Counted from the first letter of the stretch, positions 47,631-57,686 are shown. The stretch is 64,000 bases of DNA from Vibrio cincinnatiensis DSM 19608 (GCF_900167345.1 NZ_FUXB01000015.1:39534-103533), one strand, 5' to 3'. Notes: a model not told the origin generated them from the letters alone. A program made the numbers and translations.

Positions 47631-47657
47631 CTTGAAAAAAGACGAAATGGTCACCAT
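47631..47657 (+). promoter_or_regulatory. Sigma-32 (heat-shock) promoter candidate of hslR-hslO
   Basis: CTTGAAA at 47631-47637, a 14-base spacer, and CACCAT at 47652-47657, against the sigma-32 consensus CTTGAAA-N13-15-CCCCAT (all seven -35 bases and five of six -10 bases match). The gene downstream encodes heat-shock protein Hsp15, followed by Hsp33, so the motif fits the function. Leader about 100 bases. Confidence 0.6.
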
Positions 47658-47762
47658 TGTGTTGAAAACCCTGCGTCTCTCTCATCTTCGCAAATCGATC
47701 ATTGACTGCAAGCAAAAAAGAGAACCGAGCGCAGCTAGAACCATTAGAGGTAGTTTTTCAAT

Positions 47763-48149
47763 ATGAGTTCCCCTTCCCCAGTGATTCGACTGGATAAATG
47801 GCTATGGGCCGCAAGATTTTATAAAACTCGCTCGGTGGCGCGAAATATGGTTGATGGCGGGAAAGTCCACTATAATGGACAACGCAGCAAACCCAGTAAA
47901 ATCGTTGAAATTGGAGCGACCATTACCCTGCGTCAAGGCAATGAAGAAAAAACCATTATCGTGGAACAACTATCAGAGCAAAGACGAGGAGCCCCTGAAG
48001 CTCAAACCCTTTATCGAGAAACCAATGAAAGTATCGCTAAACGTGAACGTCAAGCACTGGTTCGTAAACTTAATGCTCATAACCCGAGCCCTGAACGACG
48101 TCCAGATAAGAAACAGCGCCGCGATCTTCTCAAGTTCAAACATCAATAA
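47763..48149 (+). CDS. hslR: Ribosome-associated heat-shock protein Hsp15 (HslR)
   Basis: Binds stalled 50S subunits that carry peptidyl-tRNA and helps recycle them. The 128 residues contain an S4 RNA-binding domain (about 8-68: VIRLDKWLWAARFYKTR, DGGKVHYNGQRSKPS) and a basic C-terminal tail (RRPDKKQRRDLLKFKHQ). ATG 47763, with GAGGTAG upstream. hslO follows 19 bases later, the same pairing as in E. coli. Confidence 0.95.
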   Translation: MSSPSPVIRLDKWLWAARFYKTRSVARNMVDGGKVHYNGQRSKPSKIVEIGATITLRQGNEEKTIIVEQLSEQRRGAPEAQTLYRETNESIAKRERQALVRKLNAHNPSPERRPDKKQRRDLLKFKHQ

Positions 48150-48168
48150 ATTAGCCGGATAACTCCTT

Positions 48169-49059
48169 ATGACAACACAAACCATGGCCAATAACCAATT
48201 ACACCGCTATCTATTTGAAGATTTGTCAGTGCGTGGTGAACTGGTTCAATTGGATGACGTATTCCAACAGATCATCACCAGCCAAGCCTATCCTAAACCA
48301 ATACAAACCCTGCTTGGTGAGTTGTTGGTTGCAACAACTCTATTGACTGCAACATTGAAATTTGAAGGTTCCATCACCTTACAACTGCAAGGTGATGGCC
48401 CAGTTTCTCTCGTTGTTATCAACGGTGATAACCAACAGAAAGTCCGAGGTGTGGCTCGCTGGCAAGGAGAAATTGAAGAAGAGGCCAACTTCCATCAATT
48501 AATGGGGAAAGGGCATTTAGTCATTACCATTGAACCGAAAAAAGGTGAGCGTTACCAAGGGGTCGTGGGATTAGAAGGCGATAGCCTCGCTCAAGTTCTA
48601 GAAGGCTATTTTTTACGTTCTGAACAGTTGAACACTCGTTTATGGATTCGAACGGGAGAGCATGCAGGAAAACCTCATGCTGCAGGCATGTTACTGCAAG
48701 TGATGCCGGATGGTACGGGCACAGAAAATGATTTCGAACACTTAGAACAACTCACCAACACCGTGAAAGATGAAGAGCTATTTAGTCTAGCCGCCAATGA
48801 ACTGTTATACCGCCTCTATAACCAAGAAAAGGTTCAGTTGTTCACGCCACAAGCCGTTGAATTCAAATGTGGTTGTTCTCGTGATCGCAGTGCTTCTGCA
48901 ATTATCGCTATCGATAAAGAGCAAATAAACACCATTTTAGCGGAAGAAGGCGTTGTGGCTTTGCACTGTGACTATTGCGGAACAACCTACTCTTTTGATA
49001 GTGCTCAAGTAGCAGAATTGTTTGAAAACCAATCATCCGATCGACCAACGCTCCATTAA
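48169..49059 (+). CDS. hslO: Redox-regulated chaperonin Hsp33 (HslO)
   Basis: Holdase chaperone switched on by oxidative stress, when its zinc is lost and disulfides form. The 296 residues carry the four zinc cysteines as C234-x-C236 (KCGCSRDR) and C267-xx-C270 (CDYCGTTY). The N-terminal domain has [17 protein letters not shown] and [20 protein letters not shown]. Start ATG 48169; the ATG at 48184 (MANNQL) is an alternative and neither has a strong Shine-Dalgarno. Operon with hslR. Confidence 0.96.
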   Translation: MTTQTMANNQLHRYLFEDLSVRGELVQLDDVFQQIITSQAYPKPIQTLLGELLVATTLLTATLKFEGSITLQLQGDGPVSLVVINGDNQQKVRGVARWQGEIEEEANFHQLMGKGHLVITIEPKKGERYQGVVGLEGDSLAQVLEGYFLRSEQLNTRLWIRTGEHAGKPHAAGMLLQVMPDGTGTENDFEHLEQLTNTVKDEELFSLAANELLYRLYNQEKVQLFTPQAVEFKCGCSRDRSASAIIAIDKEQINTILAEEGVVALHCDYCGTTYSFDSAQVAELFENQSSDRPTLH

Positions 49060-49094
49060 TTTTCTCAGCTTAACAAGCACGAAAAAACCTCCTT

Positions 49095-49122
49095 ACAGCC
49101 AGCGCATCACTGGCTGTTTTTT
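49095..49122 (+). terminator. Rho-independent terminator after hslO
   Basis: ACAGCCAG (49095-49102), loop CGCATCA, CTGGCTGT (49110-49117), followed by TTTTT. Confidence 0.9.
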
Positions 49123-49398
49123 CACTCTAAAATCCAGAAAAATCAACAATTACCAACACCGTACGCCATACTTATTTTCTTGCTAATATTAATCTTTGGG
49201 TCTAGCACAAGGCTTTGTGCACGAGATAGAATAGAGAAGCTAATATCTGTGACGGGTTACATAAAACCTCAAACAAAGCATGGACAATCTTTGAACTAGC
49301 TCCCTGTTTTTTACCGACCCCGTTGCTAGCATGGTGAGCAGATAACAATTACAAACATTTATACAAAATCCCTACAAAATTCTTATTAAGGAGCACCT
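49123..49398 (+). promoter_or_regulatory. Upstream region of pckA
   Basis: About 275 bases that must hold the pckA promoter. Visible elements: a 16-base palindrome GCACAA-GGCT-TTGTGC at 49205-49220; TGTGACGGGTTACA at 49248-49261, a near-palindrome whose spacing is two bases too short for a standard CRP site; and AAGGAG right before the ATG. I cannot fix the -35/-10 with confidence. No open frame looks coding. Confidence 0.45.
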
Positions 49399-51027
49399 AT
49401 GACCGTTATGGAACAAAACAAGGCTGCACAATTAGATCTTACCCAATATGGCATTACTGATGCGGTAGACATTATCCGCAACCCCAGTTATGACTTGTTA
49501 TACGCAGAAGAAACTCGCACAGATTTAGAAGGCTACGAAAAAGGCGTCGTCACTGAACTGGGTGCAGTTGCTGTGGATACTGGTATTTTTACCGGTCGCT
49601 CACCAAAAGATAAATTTATTGTTAAAGATGATACCACTCGTGACACCCTATGGTGGACATCTGAACAAGCGAAAAACGACAACAAACCGATCACCCAAGC
49701 GGTCTGGAATGAACTAAAGTCACTGGTAGGTAAACAACTATCAAACAAACGTTTATTTGTCGTTGATGGCTACTGTGGCGCTAACGCAGATACTCGCTTA
49801 TGCGTACGGTTTATTACTGAAGTGGCATGGCAAGCTCACTTTGTAAAAAACATGTTTATTCGTCCATCAGAAGAGGAATTAGCCAACTTTATCCCTGACT
49901 TTGTCGTCATGAATGGGGCAAAATGCACCAATGACAAGTGGCAAGAACAAGGGCTGAATTCCGAGAACTTCACTGTCTTTAACCTGACAGAAAAAATGCA
50001 ACTGATTGGTGGAACTTGGTATGGCGGCGAAATGAAGAAAGGAATGTTCGCAATGATGAACTACTTCCTGCCATTACAAGGGATTGCCTCTATGCACTGT
50101 TCAGCCAATATGGGCAAAGACGGCGATGTGGCGATTTTCTTCGGTTTGTCTGGTACAGGGAAAACGACGCTTTCCACCGATCCCAAACGCGCCTTGATTG
50201 GTGATGATGAGCATGGCTGGGATGATGACGGTGTCTTTAACTTTGAAGGTGGCTGCTACGCAAAAACCATCAAACTTTCTAAAGAAGCAGAACCCGATAT
50301 TTATAATGCTATCCGCCGTGATGCACTACTAGAAAACGTCACCGTTCGTGGTGATGGTTCGATTGACTTTGATGACGGTTCGAAAACCGAAAATACACGT
50401 GTCTCTTACCCGATTTATCATATCGAAAATATCGTGAAACCCGTGTCTAAAGGCGGACATGCGAACAAAGTGATCTTCCTATCTGCGGACGCTTTTGGCG
50501 TATTACCCCCCGTTTCTAAGCTCACGGCAGAGCAGACGAAGTATCACTTCCTATCAGGCTTTACAGCCAAATTGGCAGGGACTGAACGAGGTATTACCGA
50601 GCCAACACCAACCTTCTCAGCGTGTTTTGGCGCTGCATTCTTGACCCTGCACCCCACACAGTATGCAGAAGTGTTAGTGAAGCGTATGGAAGCTGTGGGA
50701 GCTGAAGCTTATCTGGTCAATACCGGCTGGAATGGTTCAGGTAAACGTATCTCAATCAAAGATACCCGAGGTATCATCGATGCGATTCTCGATGGTTCTA
50801 TTGAGCAGGCCGAAACGAAACAAATTCCAATCTTTAATTTGGAAATTCCTACCTCTTTACCTGGGGTTGATCCGGCGATTCTTGACCCTCGTGACACGTA
50901 TGTGGATCCACTACAGTGGGAAAGCAAAGCCAAAGATCTCGCGTCTCGTTTCATCAACAACTTTGAGAAATATACTGACAACGCAGAAGGTAAAGCTCTG
51001 GTTGCAGCAGGACCACAATTAGATTAA
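49399..51027 (+). CDS. pckA: Phosphoenolpyruvate carboxykinase (ATP)
   Basis: Converts oxaloacetate and ATP to phosphoenolpyruvate, the entry step of gluconeogenesis. The 542 residues have the kinase-1a P-loop GLSGTGKTT at 249-257, the kinase-2/metal motif IGDDEHGW, the PEPCK signature FPAN-equivalent here as [11 protein letters not shown], and the adenine-binding NTGWNGSG. Start ATG with AAGGAG; a second in-frame ATG (49408) follows three codons on. Near-perfect family length. Confidence 0.97.
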   Translation: MTVMEQNKAAQLDLTQYGITDAVDIIRNPSYDLLYAEETRTDLEGYEKGVVTELGAVAVDTGIFTGRSPKDKFIVKDDTTRDTLWWTSEQAKNDNKPITQAVWNELKSLVGKQLSNKRLFVVDGYCGANADTRLCVRFITEVAWQAHFVKNMFIRPSEEELANFIPDFVVMNGAKCTNDKWQEQGLNSENFTVFNLTEKMQLIGGTWYGGEMKKGMFAMMNYFLPLQGIASMHCSANMGKDGDVAIFFGLSGTGKTTLSTDPKRALIGDDEHGWDDDGVFNFEGGCYAKTIKLSKEAEPDIYNAIRRDALLENVTVRGDGSIDFDDGSKTENTRVSYPIYHIENIVKPVSKGGHANKVIFLSADAFGVLPPVSKLTAEQTKYHFLSGFTAKLAGTERGITEPTPTFSACFGAAFLTLHPTQYAEVLVKRMEAVGAEAYLVNTGWNGSGKRISIKDTRGIIDAILDGSIEQAETKQIPIFNLEIPTSLPGVDPAILDPRDTYVDPLQWESKAKDLASRFINNFEKYTDNAEGKALVAAGPQLD

Positions 51028-51032
51028 TTGTG
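51014..51032 (+). other. Palindrome across the pckA stop codon
   Basis: CACAATTA (51014-51021), GAT, TAATTGTG (51025-51032): a perfect 8-base stem whose second arm begins with the TAA stop codon of pckA. AT-rich and without a T run. It precedes the true terminator by 14 bases. Confidence 0.4.
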
Positions 51033-51045
51033 ATAACTCACCAGC

Positions 51046-51071
51046 AAAGCCCCTCATTGAGGGGCTTTTTT
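51046..51071 (+). terminator. Rho-independent terminator after pckA
   Basis: AAAGCCCCTC (51046-51055), loop ATT, GAGGGGCTTT (51059-51068), continuing TTT. Confidence 0.93.
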
Positions 51072-51142
51072 AGTTGAAGCAAAATGCGATTTGCTCCAAG
51101 CTGGTTGCGGATCTGTCTAGGTGAAATAAATATTAGGGAAAA

Positions 51143-53032
51143 ATGAAAAAATTCGTCGCCTTAGGGATAGGATGCTGCACATTACTATTGATGGTTATGT
51201 TACTCACGGTGGCTCTATTGCATACTCGATATTTAACGCCAAGCGCTCAGTGGTTAACTGCTCGTCTATGGCCCGAATTCTTTACTTTTAGCCAAGTTGA
51301 ATACCACTACCCTCTACATTTTCGTTTTTCTAACCCAACCATTATGCTGGATAAAAAGACGCTTCCCCTTCAACAACTCGATATTTGGTTAAACCCTCGA
51401 TTCATCAAACATGGGAAGTGGCAAGTTGATAGCCTATTAATTGATGGTGGAAATTTTGCTTCTGGATTGCCAGATTATCCCCTTCCAACACAATGGGAAA
51501 TTGCTCACCTTGCTCTACATAATATTGATTTTGCTCATCATGGTTTGATCGCCCGTGGTGTCAATGTACAAATTCATCGGCCGCTATGGCTCGAAAAAGA
51601 ACAATGGCTTCCTTATGGTGAAATACAACTCAGTGCAGAACAATTTTATTGGCAAGGCGAGGCCATCAATTCACTGCTCATTGATGCAAACTATCAACCG
51701 CAAGACAGCACCCTTTATGGCGCTTCATTTGAATGGAATGGAGCTCAAATTTCAGGGCAAGCAGAGCAATACTCTACGGGTTGGTCACTGATCAACACAA
51801 CCATCAGCCAGCTCAACGTGACGGAAAAAACCGTTGATTCTCTACATTCTTGGTGGCCAATGATTGAGCCATATCTACAGCATATTAATAGCTTGGATGT
51901 CTTACAGAGCCATCTCTCTTTCCATGACATAGTGATGGAAAACATTAGCCTATCTATTGAGAATGTGAACTTGCACTACTCAGTATGGCAGCAAGAAGGG
52001 GCTTATCTGTCACTGAACGCCGATAAAATCGAATGGCAACAACTCGCTTGGATAGAACCCGCTCTTCAGCTCACTTTAGCCCAACAGCAAGCGACTATCC
52101 ATAGCTTTAACTCACAACTACTCCAAGGCTATGTACACTTTGCAGGGCGGTTTTCTCCCACCCACCTCAACGTTGATCAACTCACACTCAGCGGGATTAA
52201 GTGGCTTGATGAACCCGTTCCCACTCCGACATGGCCAACCATATTCAATCAGATTCAAGGTATTACCTTCAATCAACTCCGAGCTCATAATCTACAGATC
52301 ATTCAACTGACGACGCCCCCGGTTTGGCAACTATCGGGACTGAATATTGAAGGGCATCAGTTGGAAGTGATGAAGCAAGGCCACTGGGGGTTATGGAATG
52401 GCCAGTTAAACCTCAGTGCCAATAGTGCCAGTGTGGCGGATCTGATTGCGACACAAGGCATCATAGAAATGCAAAGTCAACAAGGAGACTGGCAGTTAAA
52501 GCGCGCTTTCTTCCCTTTAGCGCAAGGCTATATCGACCTCGTTGCCGGTTGGAATTTTACTCAACCCAGCGCTCCATGGTACATCGACCTTCACACAGAC
52601 AGCCTACCATTAAAGCCTCTTAATGCTTGGCTAACACTACCTTTTAAGGTCGAGGGCTTAGCGGATATAGAACTACGACTTCGAGGTTTAACTCGTGATT
52701 ATGCCATGCTGAGTCACTCTTTAACTGGTGATATGCAGGCAAGCTTACACTCTGGGCTACTCTCTTTTCAGCAACACGATACTCTCACGATTCAGCCCTT
52801 TCAGCTTGATGATCTCCGGCTCCAAGCCGACCGAGGTCGAATCACACTCCCTGAATCGACATTACAGGGGCCAGCCTTATCAGCAACACTCTCCGGTACT
52901 TTAGATTTACTCACCCCCCAGCAAGGAAAGTTAGAGCTTAACCTAATGCAAAAGTGCCAACATATCTTGTTTGATTTGTGGCGTAATCAGCAACAAAATA
53001 AAGTAGATCACCGCTGTTCTATTATCCAATAA
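51143..53032 (+). CDS. AsmA-family envelope protein
   Basis: A 629-residue protein with one N-terminal membrane segment (about 5-27, CCTLLLMVMLLTVALLH) and a long periplasmic part made of repeated beta-strand segments. This is the AsmA/bridge-like lipid transport architecture. The C-terminal quarter (about 500-615) shows the AsmA-like C-terminal pattern LPLKPLNAWL, VEGLADIELRLRGLTRD, SHSLTGDMQASLHSG and PALSATLSGTLDLLTPQQG. Relatives such as YicH, AsmA and TamB act in phospholipid movement to the outer membrane; which one this matches I cannot say. ATG with TTAGGG. It overlaps the convergent yiiD stop by 11 bases. Confidence 0.75.
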   Translation: MKKFVALGIGCCTLLLMVMLLTVALLHTRYLTPSAQWLTARLWPEFFTFSQVEYHYPLHFRFSNPTIMLDKKTLPLQQLDIWLNPRFIKHGKWQVDSLLIDGGNFASGLPDYPLPTQWEIAHLALHNIDFAHHGLIARGVNVQIHRPLWLEKEQWLPYGEIQLSAEQFYWQGEAINSLLIDANYQPQDSTLYGASFEWNGAQISGQAEQYSTGWSLINTTISQLNVTEKTVDSLHSWWPMIEPYLQHINSLDVLQSHLSFHDIVMENISLSIENVNLHYSVWQQEGAYLSLNADKIEWQQLAWIEPALQLTLAQQQATIHSFNSQLLQGYVHFAGRFSPTHLNVDQLTLSGIKWLDEPVPTPTWPTIFNQIQGITFNQLRAHNLQIIQLTTPPVWQLSGLNIEGHQLEVMKQGHWGLWNGQLNLSANSASVADLIATQGIIEMQSQQGDWQLKRAFFPLAQGYIDLVAGWNFTQPSAPWYIDLHTDSLPLKPLNAWLTLPFKVEGLADIELRLRGLTRDYAMLSHSLTGDMQASLHSGLLSFQQHDTLTIQPFQLDDLRLQADRGRITLPESTLQGPALSATLSGTLDLLTPQQGKLELNLMQKCQHILFDLWRNQQQNKVDHRCSIIQ

Positions 53033-53954
53033 GACGAGCCTGCTCAATAATATTGAGATAGTCGGGGATCAACATATAGGTGCCAATAAACTCCACCGCT
53101 TCGGTATCTCCACTGTGAATATCCACCTTCACCACAATACGAGCTTTACGCCCAGCCGCTAATCGATCTAAATCCCCGCTCATCCCATCTAGGGACGTTG
53201 ACGCCACCGGATTATGAACCACAGGATGACGGTAACGAATCCGACTATCAACCAGTACAATGTCACCATGTAGATCTCGCTCCCGCATCAGCAGCCAAGC
53301 CATCCCCCAGCCAGTTAAGGTCGCTAATGTGAACGCAGAGCCTGCAAACAGCGTATTATGAGGATTTAAATTAGGGTTAAGCTGAGCACTACACTGAAAC
53401 TGATATCCAGTGTATTGCTGTACTTTAATACCCATTTTTTCACTAATCGGAATATGAGTCGCCCAGCGCTCCTGTAACTCACTACACCATTCTGGTTTGC
53501 GAATCACATTCGCCATCGGATCGAGCGGTTTAACCATTTGTTGATGACGTACCGGCCCACGTTCATCGGTTAGAGCTCCACGTCGTTCAAAGCCATTTTT
53601 CGCATAAAATGCGATCGCATCTTCACGAGAATTACAGACGAGCCGTTTTGCCCCATCTTGTCGAGCGAGCGATTCCAGTGCAATTAATAATAATGATCCC
53701 ATCCCTTTATTACGACGGCTTGATTTCACCGCCATATAACGAATTTGCCCCTCACAATCTGGAGTGATATATAAACGGCCAATCGCCATGGGTCGCCCTC
53801 TCCCATCAACGATCATGCGGTGATGACTCATGGAATCATATTCATCTCGTTCTGAACCAATCGGCATCTGCCAAGGTTCACGTAGCATCTGCCAACGAAA
53901 ATAGTAATACTTATTGAGCTGATTCTCCGTCTTCGGCGTAATAAGTTTGAACAT
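53022..53954 (-). CDS. yiiD: GNAT acetyltransferase / hot-dog thioesterase fusion YiiD (FabY type)
   Basis: A two-domain protein of 310 residues. Residues 1-150 form a GNAT N-acyltransferase with the acetyl-CoA loop RRNKGMGSLLL and the AIAFYAKNGFERRG tail. Residues 155-310 form the YiiD C-terminal thioesterase domain of the hot-dog fold (NPHNTLFAGSAFTLATLTGWG, LVDSRIRYRHPV). The E. coli homologue has the same layout and the same neighbours dtd and yihY. Biochemical role not settled; a function in fatty acid initiation has been suggested for E. coli. ATG 53954 with GGAAGGG. It is 36 bases behind dtd on the same strand. Confidence 0.9.
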   Translation of the reverse strand: MFKLITPKTENQLNKYYYFRWQMLREPWQMPIGSERDEYDSMSHHRMIVDGRGRPMAIGRLYITPDCEGQIRYMAVKSSRRNKGMGSLLLIALESLARQDGAKRLVCNSREDAIAFYAKNGFERRGALTDERGPVRHQQMVKPLDPMANVIRKPEWCSELQERWATHIPISEKMGIKVQQYTGYQFQCSAQLNPNLNPHNTLFAGSAFTLATLTGWGMAWLLMRERDLHGDIVLVDSRIRYRHPVVHNPVASTSLDGMSGDLDRLAAGRKARIVVKVDIHSGDTEAVEFIGTYMLIPDYLNIIEQARLIG

Positions 53955-53990
53955 AGATTCCCTTCCAAAAAGTACGAAATTACGTACCTA

Positions 53991-54425
53991 TTAGGCCTGT
54001 AACCAAAAAGTAACCGGGCCATCATTAATGAGTGACACTTTCATATCTTGCGCAAAACGTCCACACTCCGTGGGTAATATCGTTGCACATAAATCCGAAA
54101 AATAATTATACAGATACTCCGCTTGCTGAGGGGATGCACCTCGAGAAAAACCGGCCCTTGTTCCTTTTTTCGTATCCGCTGGCAAGGTAAATTGAGAAAC
54201 CACGAGCAGGCTTCCACCGATATCTTTCACGCTTAGATTCATTTTTCCTGCATCATCTTCAAACACTCGATAACGACTCACCCGTTCAACGAGACGTTTA
54301 GCTTTCGCTTCAGTGTCGTCTCGCTCAACACCGAGTAAAACTAATAAGCCCCGCTCAATTTGCCCAACAACTTGCCCATCAACCTTCACAGAGGCTTCAC
54401 TTACTCGTTGAATCAACGCGATCAC
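53991..54425 (-). CDS. dtd: D-aminoacyl-tRNA deacylase
   Basis: Removes D-amino acids and glycine wrongly attached to tRNA. The 144 residues show the catalytic SQFTLPADT segment and the Gly-cis-Pro motif in [10 protein letters not shown], both diagnostic. The start is GTG at 54425 with AAGGAG upstream, giving the conserved [13 protein letters not shown]. Its first 29 bases overlap the 3' end of yihY, suggesting coupled translation. Confidence 0.96.
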   Translation of the reverse strand: MIALIQRVSEASVKVDGQVVGQIERGLLVLLGVERDDTEAKAKRLVERVSRYRVFEDDAGKMNLSVKDIGGSLLVVSQFTLPADTKKGTRAGFSRGASPQQAEYLYNYFSDLCATILPTECGRFAQDMKVSLINDGPVTFWLQA

Positions 54426-55311
54426 TGTCGCTCTCTCCTTGCTTTTTTTCTAATTTGATAGAAGAGTCTATCACGTTCAACGTTCGCCTCCACTGTTCAC
54501 TTTCACCAAGAGCGGCGGTGACTTCAGCTCCAATTAAAACAATTAACCAACATAAATAAACCCAAACAAACAAAATCGGGATCGCCGCTAAGGCACCATA
54601 GATCAACTGATAAGAGGGAAATTGAGTAATGTAAAATGCAAAGGCTTTTTTACTTAACTCAAATAAAATGGCCGCAACAAACGCACCGGATAAGGCATGA
54701 ACAAAACGAACCTTTTTATTGGGGACTAAGACATAAAGCCCAATAAAAGCAAACAAAGAAAGAAGAAAAGGGAGCCTACGTAAGAAAAAATTAAAAGCTC
54801 CGCTCAGCGCTTCGCTATCCAGCACTTTTAACGATGTAATATAAGAGGTAACAGCAATGCTAGTGCCAACCAATATTGGGCCTAAAGTTAAGATCATCCA
54901 ATACATGGAGAAAGAAAAGACAGGTCGCCGTTTATTTCGCACACGCCAAATGTAGTTCAAGTTTTTATCAATGTTAGAGATGAGCATCAATGCAGCAATA
55001 AATAAAAAAGCACCACCAACGGCCGTCATTTTTCCTGTATTGGTGACAAACTCAAGTAATGCTTGGCTGACGGCATCTCCAGCAGCGGGTACAAAATGAG
55101 TGATCACAAAATCCTGGATCACCTCCCCCACATTATCAAAAATGGTAAATGAGGAAAGAATGGACAATAGCACCGTCAGCATCGGCACAAGCGATAACAG
55201 AGTAATATAAGCCAGATACCCTGCATTAATATTGATTCGGTCATGCGCCATTCGATTGAATAAGTAGCGAATAAAGCTCAGGCTACATTTAATAAAAGGC
55301 TCTAATTGCAA
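54397..55311 (-). CDS. yihY: YihY/BrkB-family inner-membrane protein
   Basis: A 304-residue polytopic protein, once annotated as ribonuclease BN. Six hydrophobic segments are visible with the family phrases [36 protein letters not shown] and [19 protein letters not shown]. The C-terminus is charged and cytoplasmic. Its function is unknown. The start is TTG at 55311, preceded by a strong GGGGGAG; no better start exists nearby. First gene of the yihY-dtd-yiiD group. Confidence 0.9.
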   Translation of the reverse strand: MQLEPFIKCSLSFIRYLFNRMAHDRININAGYLAYITLLSLVPMLTVLLSILSSFTIFDNVGEVIQDFVITHFVPAAGDAVSQALLEFVTNTGKMTAVGGAFLFIAALMLISNIDKNLNYIWRVRNKRRPVFSFSMYWMILTLGPILVGTSIAVTSYITSLKVLDSEALSGAFNFFLRRLPFLLSLFAFIGLYVLVPNKKVRFVHALSGAFVAAILFELSKKAFAFYITQFPSYQLIYGALAAIPILFVWVYLCWLIVLIGAEVTAALGESEQWRRTLNVIDSSIKLEKKQGESDSDRVDSTSK

Positions 55312-55400
55312 ACGTTCTCCCCCTTTGATTCCTCATCCGTCTAATAATTCTACTGAAAAAATGACAAAAACACCTAATCAAGATAATTTTGCTTTTCTTA

Positions 55401-55437
55401 AAAAATAAAAAAGCCCTTAACCATTACAGCTAAGGGC
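55401..55437 (-). terminator. Rho-independent terminator after typA
   Basis: Minus strand: GCCCTTA (55437-55431), 11-base loop, TAAGGGC (55419-55413), then TTTTTTATTTTTT. About 20 bases beyond the typA stop. Confidence 0.9.
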
Positions 55438-55457
55438 GGAATAATCCAGTTTAATGA

Positions 55458-57287
55458 TTATTTATTATCGCGTGCCGCACGTTTACGATCGTTTTCTGTT
55501 AGATGTTTCTTACGAATACGAATACTCTTTGGCGTGACTTCAACCAGTTCATCATCATCGATAAACTCTAAAGCTTGCTCAAGAGTATATTTAATCGGCG
55601 GAGTTAAGACTTGCGCTTCATCCGTACCAGAAGCTCGAACGTTAGTCAGTTGCTTGCCTTTCAGACAGTTAACCGTTAAATCATTTGAACGGTTATGAAT
55701 CCCCACGATCTGGCCTTCATACACTTCATCCGCATGCTCGGTAAACAGACGGCCACGCTCTTGCAGATTAAACAGAGCGTAAGTCAGAGCTTTACCCGTA
55801 GCATTTGAGATTAAAACACCATTCATACGCTGACCAATATCACCACCTTTATGTGGGCCATAGTGATCAAACGTATGATAAAGCAGACCGGAACCAGACG
55901 TCAGAGTCATAAACTCGGTTTGGAAACCAATCAAACCACGTGAAGGCATAACGAAATCAAGACGTACACGACCTTTACCATCTGGAGACATATCTTTCAG
56001 TTCACCTTTACGCAAACCGATTTTCTCCATAATGCCACCTTGGTGCTCTTCCATTACATCAATAGTCACGGTTTCAAACGGTTCCATCAGTTGACCATTT
56101 TCTTCCTTCAAAATAACTTCAGGACGAGAAACCGCCAGTTCGAAACCTTCACGACGCATATTTTCAATCAAGATAGAAAGATGCAGTTCACCACGGCCAG
56201 AAACACGGAATTTATCCGGATCATCAGTTTGTTCTACACGCAGCGCCACGTTGTGTACTAATTCTTTTTCTAGACGCTCAAGAATATTACGTGAAGTAAC
56301 AAATTTACCTTCTTTACCGGCAAAGGGTGAAGTATTCACTTGGAATGTCATGGTCACAGTCGGTTCATCAACACTCAGTGGTTTCAGCGCTTCAACGGCA
56401 TTGACATCACAGATGGTATCAGAGATTTTCAACTCACCAAGACCTGTAATCGCAACGATATCACCCGCTGTTGCTTGCTCAGTTTCTGAACGTTGTAGAC
56501 CTAGATAACCCAGTACCGTTCCAACCTTACCATTACGTTTTTTGCCATCGGCAGAAATAATGCTGACTTGTTGGTTTGCTTTCACCGTACCACGCGTAAC
56601 ACGGCCCACACCAATAACACCAACGTATGAGCTGTAATCAAGCTGAGAAATTTGCATCTGTAGTGGGCCATCAAGATCAACTTGTGGAGGCTCAACATTA
56701 TCGACGATAGCTTGGAACAGCGGTTCCATGTTTTCGCCCGTGGTACCTTCTTCCAGCGTTGCCCAACCGTTCAGAGCTGATGCATAAACGACTTGGAAAT
56801 CCAGTTGCTCATCACTGGCTCCTAGGTTATCAAATAAGTCAAATACTTGATCCATAACCCAATCAGGACGAGCACCCGGGCGGTCGATTTTGTTAATAAC
56901 TACAATCGGTTTCAGACCGTGAGCAAAGGCTTTTTGCGTCACGAAACGCGTTTGTGGCATTGGGCCATCAACCGCGTCAACAATTAAGCACACACAGTCC
57001 ACCATAGACATGATACGCTCAACCTCACCACCGAAATCAGCGTGTCCTGGGGTATCTACGATGTTAATGCGGTAGTCATTCCAGTTAATGGCAGTATTTT
57101 TCGCCAAGATGGTGATGCCACGCTCTTTTTCTATATCGTTCGAGTCCATGACTCGCTCTTCGAGATCACCGCGAGACTCTAATGTACCCGACTGCTGGAG
57201 TAGTTTATCCACCAAGGTCGTTTTACCGTGGTCAACGTGCGCGATGATCGCAATATTTCTTAGTTTTTCAATCTGTGGAGTAGCCAT
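55458..57287 (-). CDS. typA: Ribosome-associated GTPase TypA/BipA
   Basis: Translational GTPase that aids 50S assembly, notably in the cold. The 609 residues have the G motifs AHVDHGKTT (16-24), DTPGHADFG and [12 protein letters not shown], the EF-G-like domains III and V, and the TypA-specific C-terminus ending [20 protein letters not shown] start it at ATG 57287 ([14 protein letters not shown]); the frame extends five codons to a GTG at 57302. Faces away from glnA, as is usual in the Enterobacterales and Vibrionales. Confidence 0.96.
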   Translation of the reverse strand: MATPQIEKLRNIAIIAHVDHGKTTLVDKLLQQSGTLESRGDLEERVMDSNDIEKERGITILAKNTAINWNDYRINIVDTPGHADFGGEVERIMSMVDCVCLIVDAVDGPMPQTRFVTQKAFAHGLKPIVVINKIDRPGARPDWVMDQVFDLFDNLGASDEQLDFQVVYASALNGWATLEEGTTGENMEPLFQAIVDNVEPPQVDLDGPLQMQISQLDYSSYVGVIGVGRVTRGTVKANQQVSIISADGKKRNGKVGTVLGYLGLQRSETEQATAGDIVAITGLGELKISDTICDVNAVEALKPLSVDEPTVTMTFQVNTSPFAGKEGKFVTSRNILERLEKELVHNVALRVEQTDDPDKFRVSGRGELHLSILIENMRREGFELAVSRPEVILKEENGQLMEPFETVTIDVMEEHQGGIMEKIGLRKGELKDMSPDGKGRVRLDFVMPSRGLIGFQTEFMTLTSGSGLLYHTFDHYGPHKGGDIGQRMNGVLISNATGKALTYALFNLQERGRLFTEHADEVYEGQIVGIHNRSNDLTVNCLKGKQLTNVRASGTDEAQVLTPPIKYTLEQALEFIDDDELVEVTPKSIRIRKKHLTENDRKRAARDNK

Positions 57288-57499
57288 GGAGTTTTGCTTC
57301 ACTTATTACACAAAGAGCCCATTTTTGCGGGAGTGCAAAAACGTAGCCTAAATTTTAGTTAAAAAAATGGTCAATAATGTACCAGATTTTGAAGAAAAAC
57401 CTAGAAAAATGTGATCTATCCCGCCCAATTTCCTCTTAATTACAGACTAGTCGGTGATTTCATTGAATACAAACCTTAATCACAAATAGAAAATGCAGA

Positions 57500-57528
57500 T
57501 TGACAAGATCCAAAATAGTCGGCTGAAT
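57500..57528 (+). promoter_or_regulatory. Possible sigma-70 promoter of glnA
   Basis: TTGACA (57500-57505), 17-base spacer, CTGAAT (57523-57528). The -35 is perfect and the -10 poor. It would correspond to the NtrC-repressed upstream promoter of E. coli glnA, since NtrC half-sites start just downstream. Confidence 0.4.
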
Positions 57529-57547
57529 GAAGCCTCTTTGCGAGAAG

Positions 57548-57624
57548 CTGGTGCATACAAAAGGCGCAAAAGCACCAGATTGGTGCACTGAGTGATCATT
57601 TTGGTGCAATCGAAAGCACCAAAA
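57548..57624. promoter_or_regulatory. NtrC binding-site cluster upstream of glnA
   Basis: Five GGTGC/GCACC half-sites in alternating orientation: CTGGTGC (57548-57554), GCACCAG (57572-57578), TTGGTGC (57580-57586), TTTTGGTGC (57599-57607) and GCACCAAAA (57616-57624). The second and third form the canonical site AGCACCAGATTGGTGCA (57571-57587), one mismatch from TGCACCA-N3-TGGTGCA. Its centre is about 117 bases upstream of the sigma-54 start, an enhancer distance like that in E. coli. Confidence 0.78.
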
Positions 57625-57670
57625 TAAAACAAGGCAATGTAATTCATTGAATTTATGGACATTAATAAGT

Positions 57671-57686
57671 TGGCACGATTATCGCT
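57671..57686 (+). promoter_or_regulatory. Sigma-54 promoter of glnA
   Basis: TGGCACGATTATCGCT against TGGCAC-N5-TTGCW: the -24 element is perfect, the -12 GC is intact, and GG to GC spacing is the required 12. Start near 57696, leader about 95 bases. Confidence 0.8.

Noticed and set aside
47613..47637. TGGCA...TTGAA at 47621-47635 as a sigma-54 promoter.
   Set aside because: Lacks the invariant GC of the -12 element; the region fits sigma-32 better.
47595..47705. 36-codon frame MPEFSCDKCG... with a zinc-ribbon-like CxxC and HHC, upstream of hslR.
   Set aside because: No Shine-Dalgarno before the ATG, and the frame runs through the sigma-32-like promoter of hslR. It remains possible as a small gene, but I cannot support it.
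49248..49261. TGTGACGGGTTACA upstream of pckA as a CRP site.
   Set aside because: The arms are four rather than six bases apart, and with the right spacing only three of five second-arm bases match.
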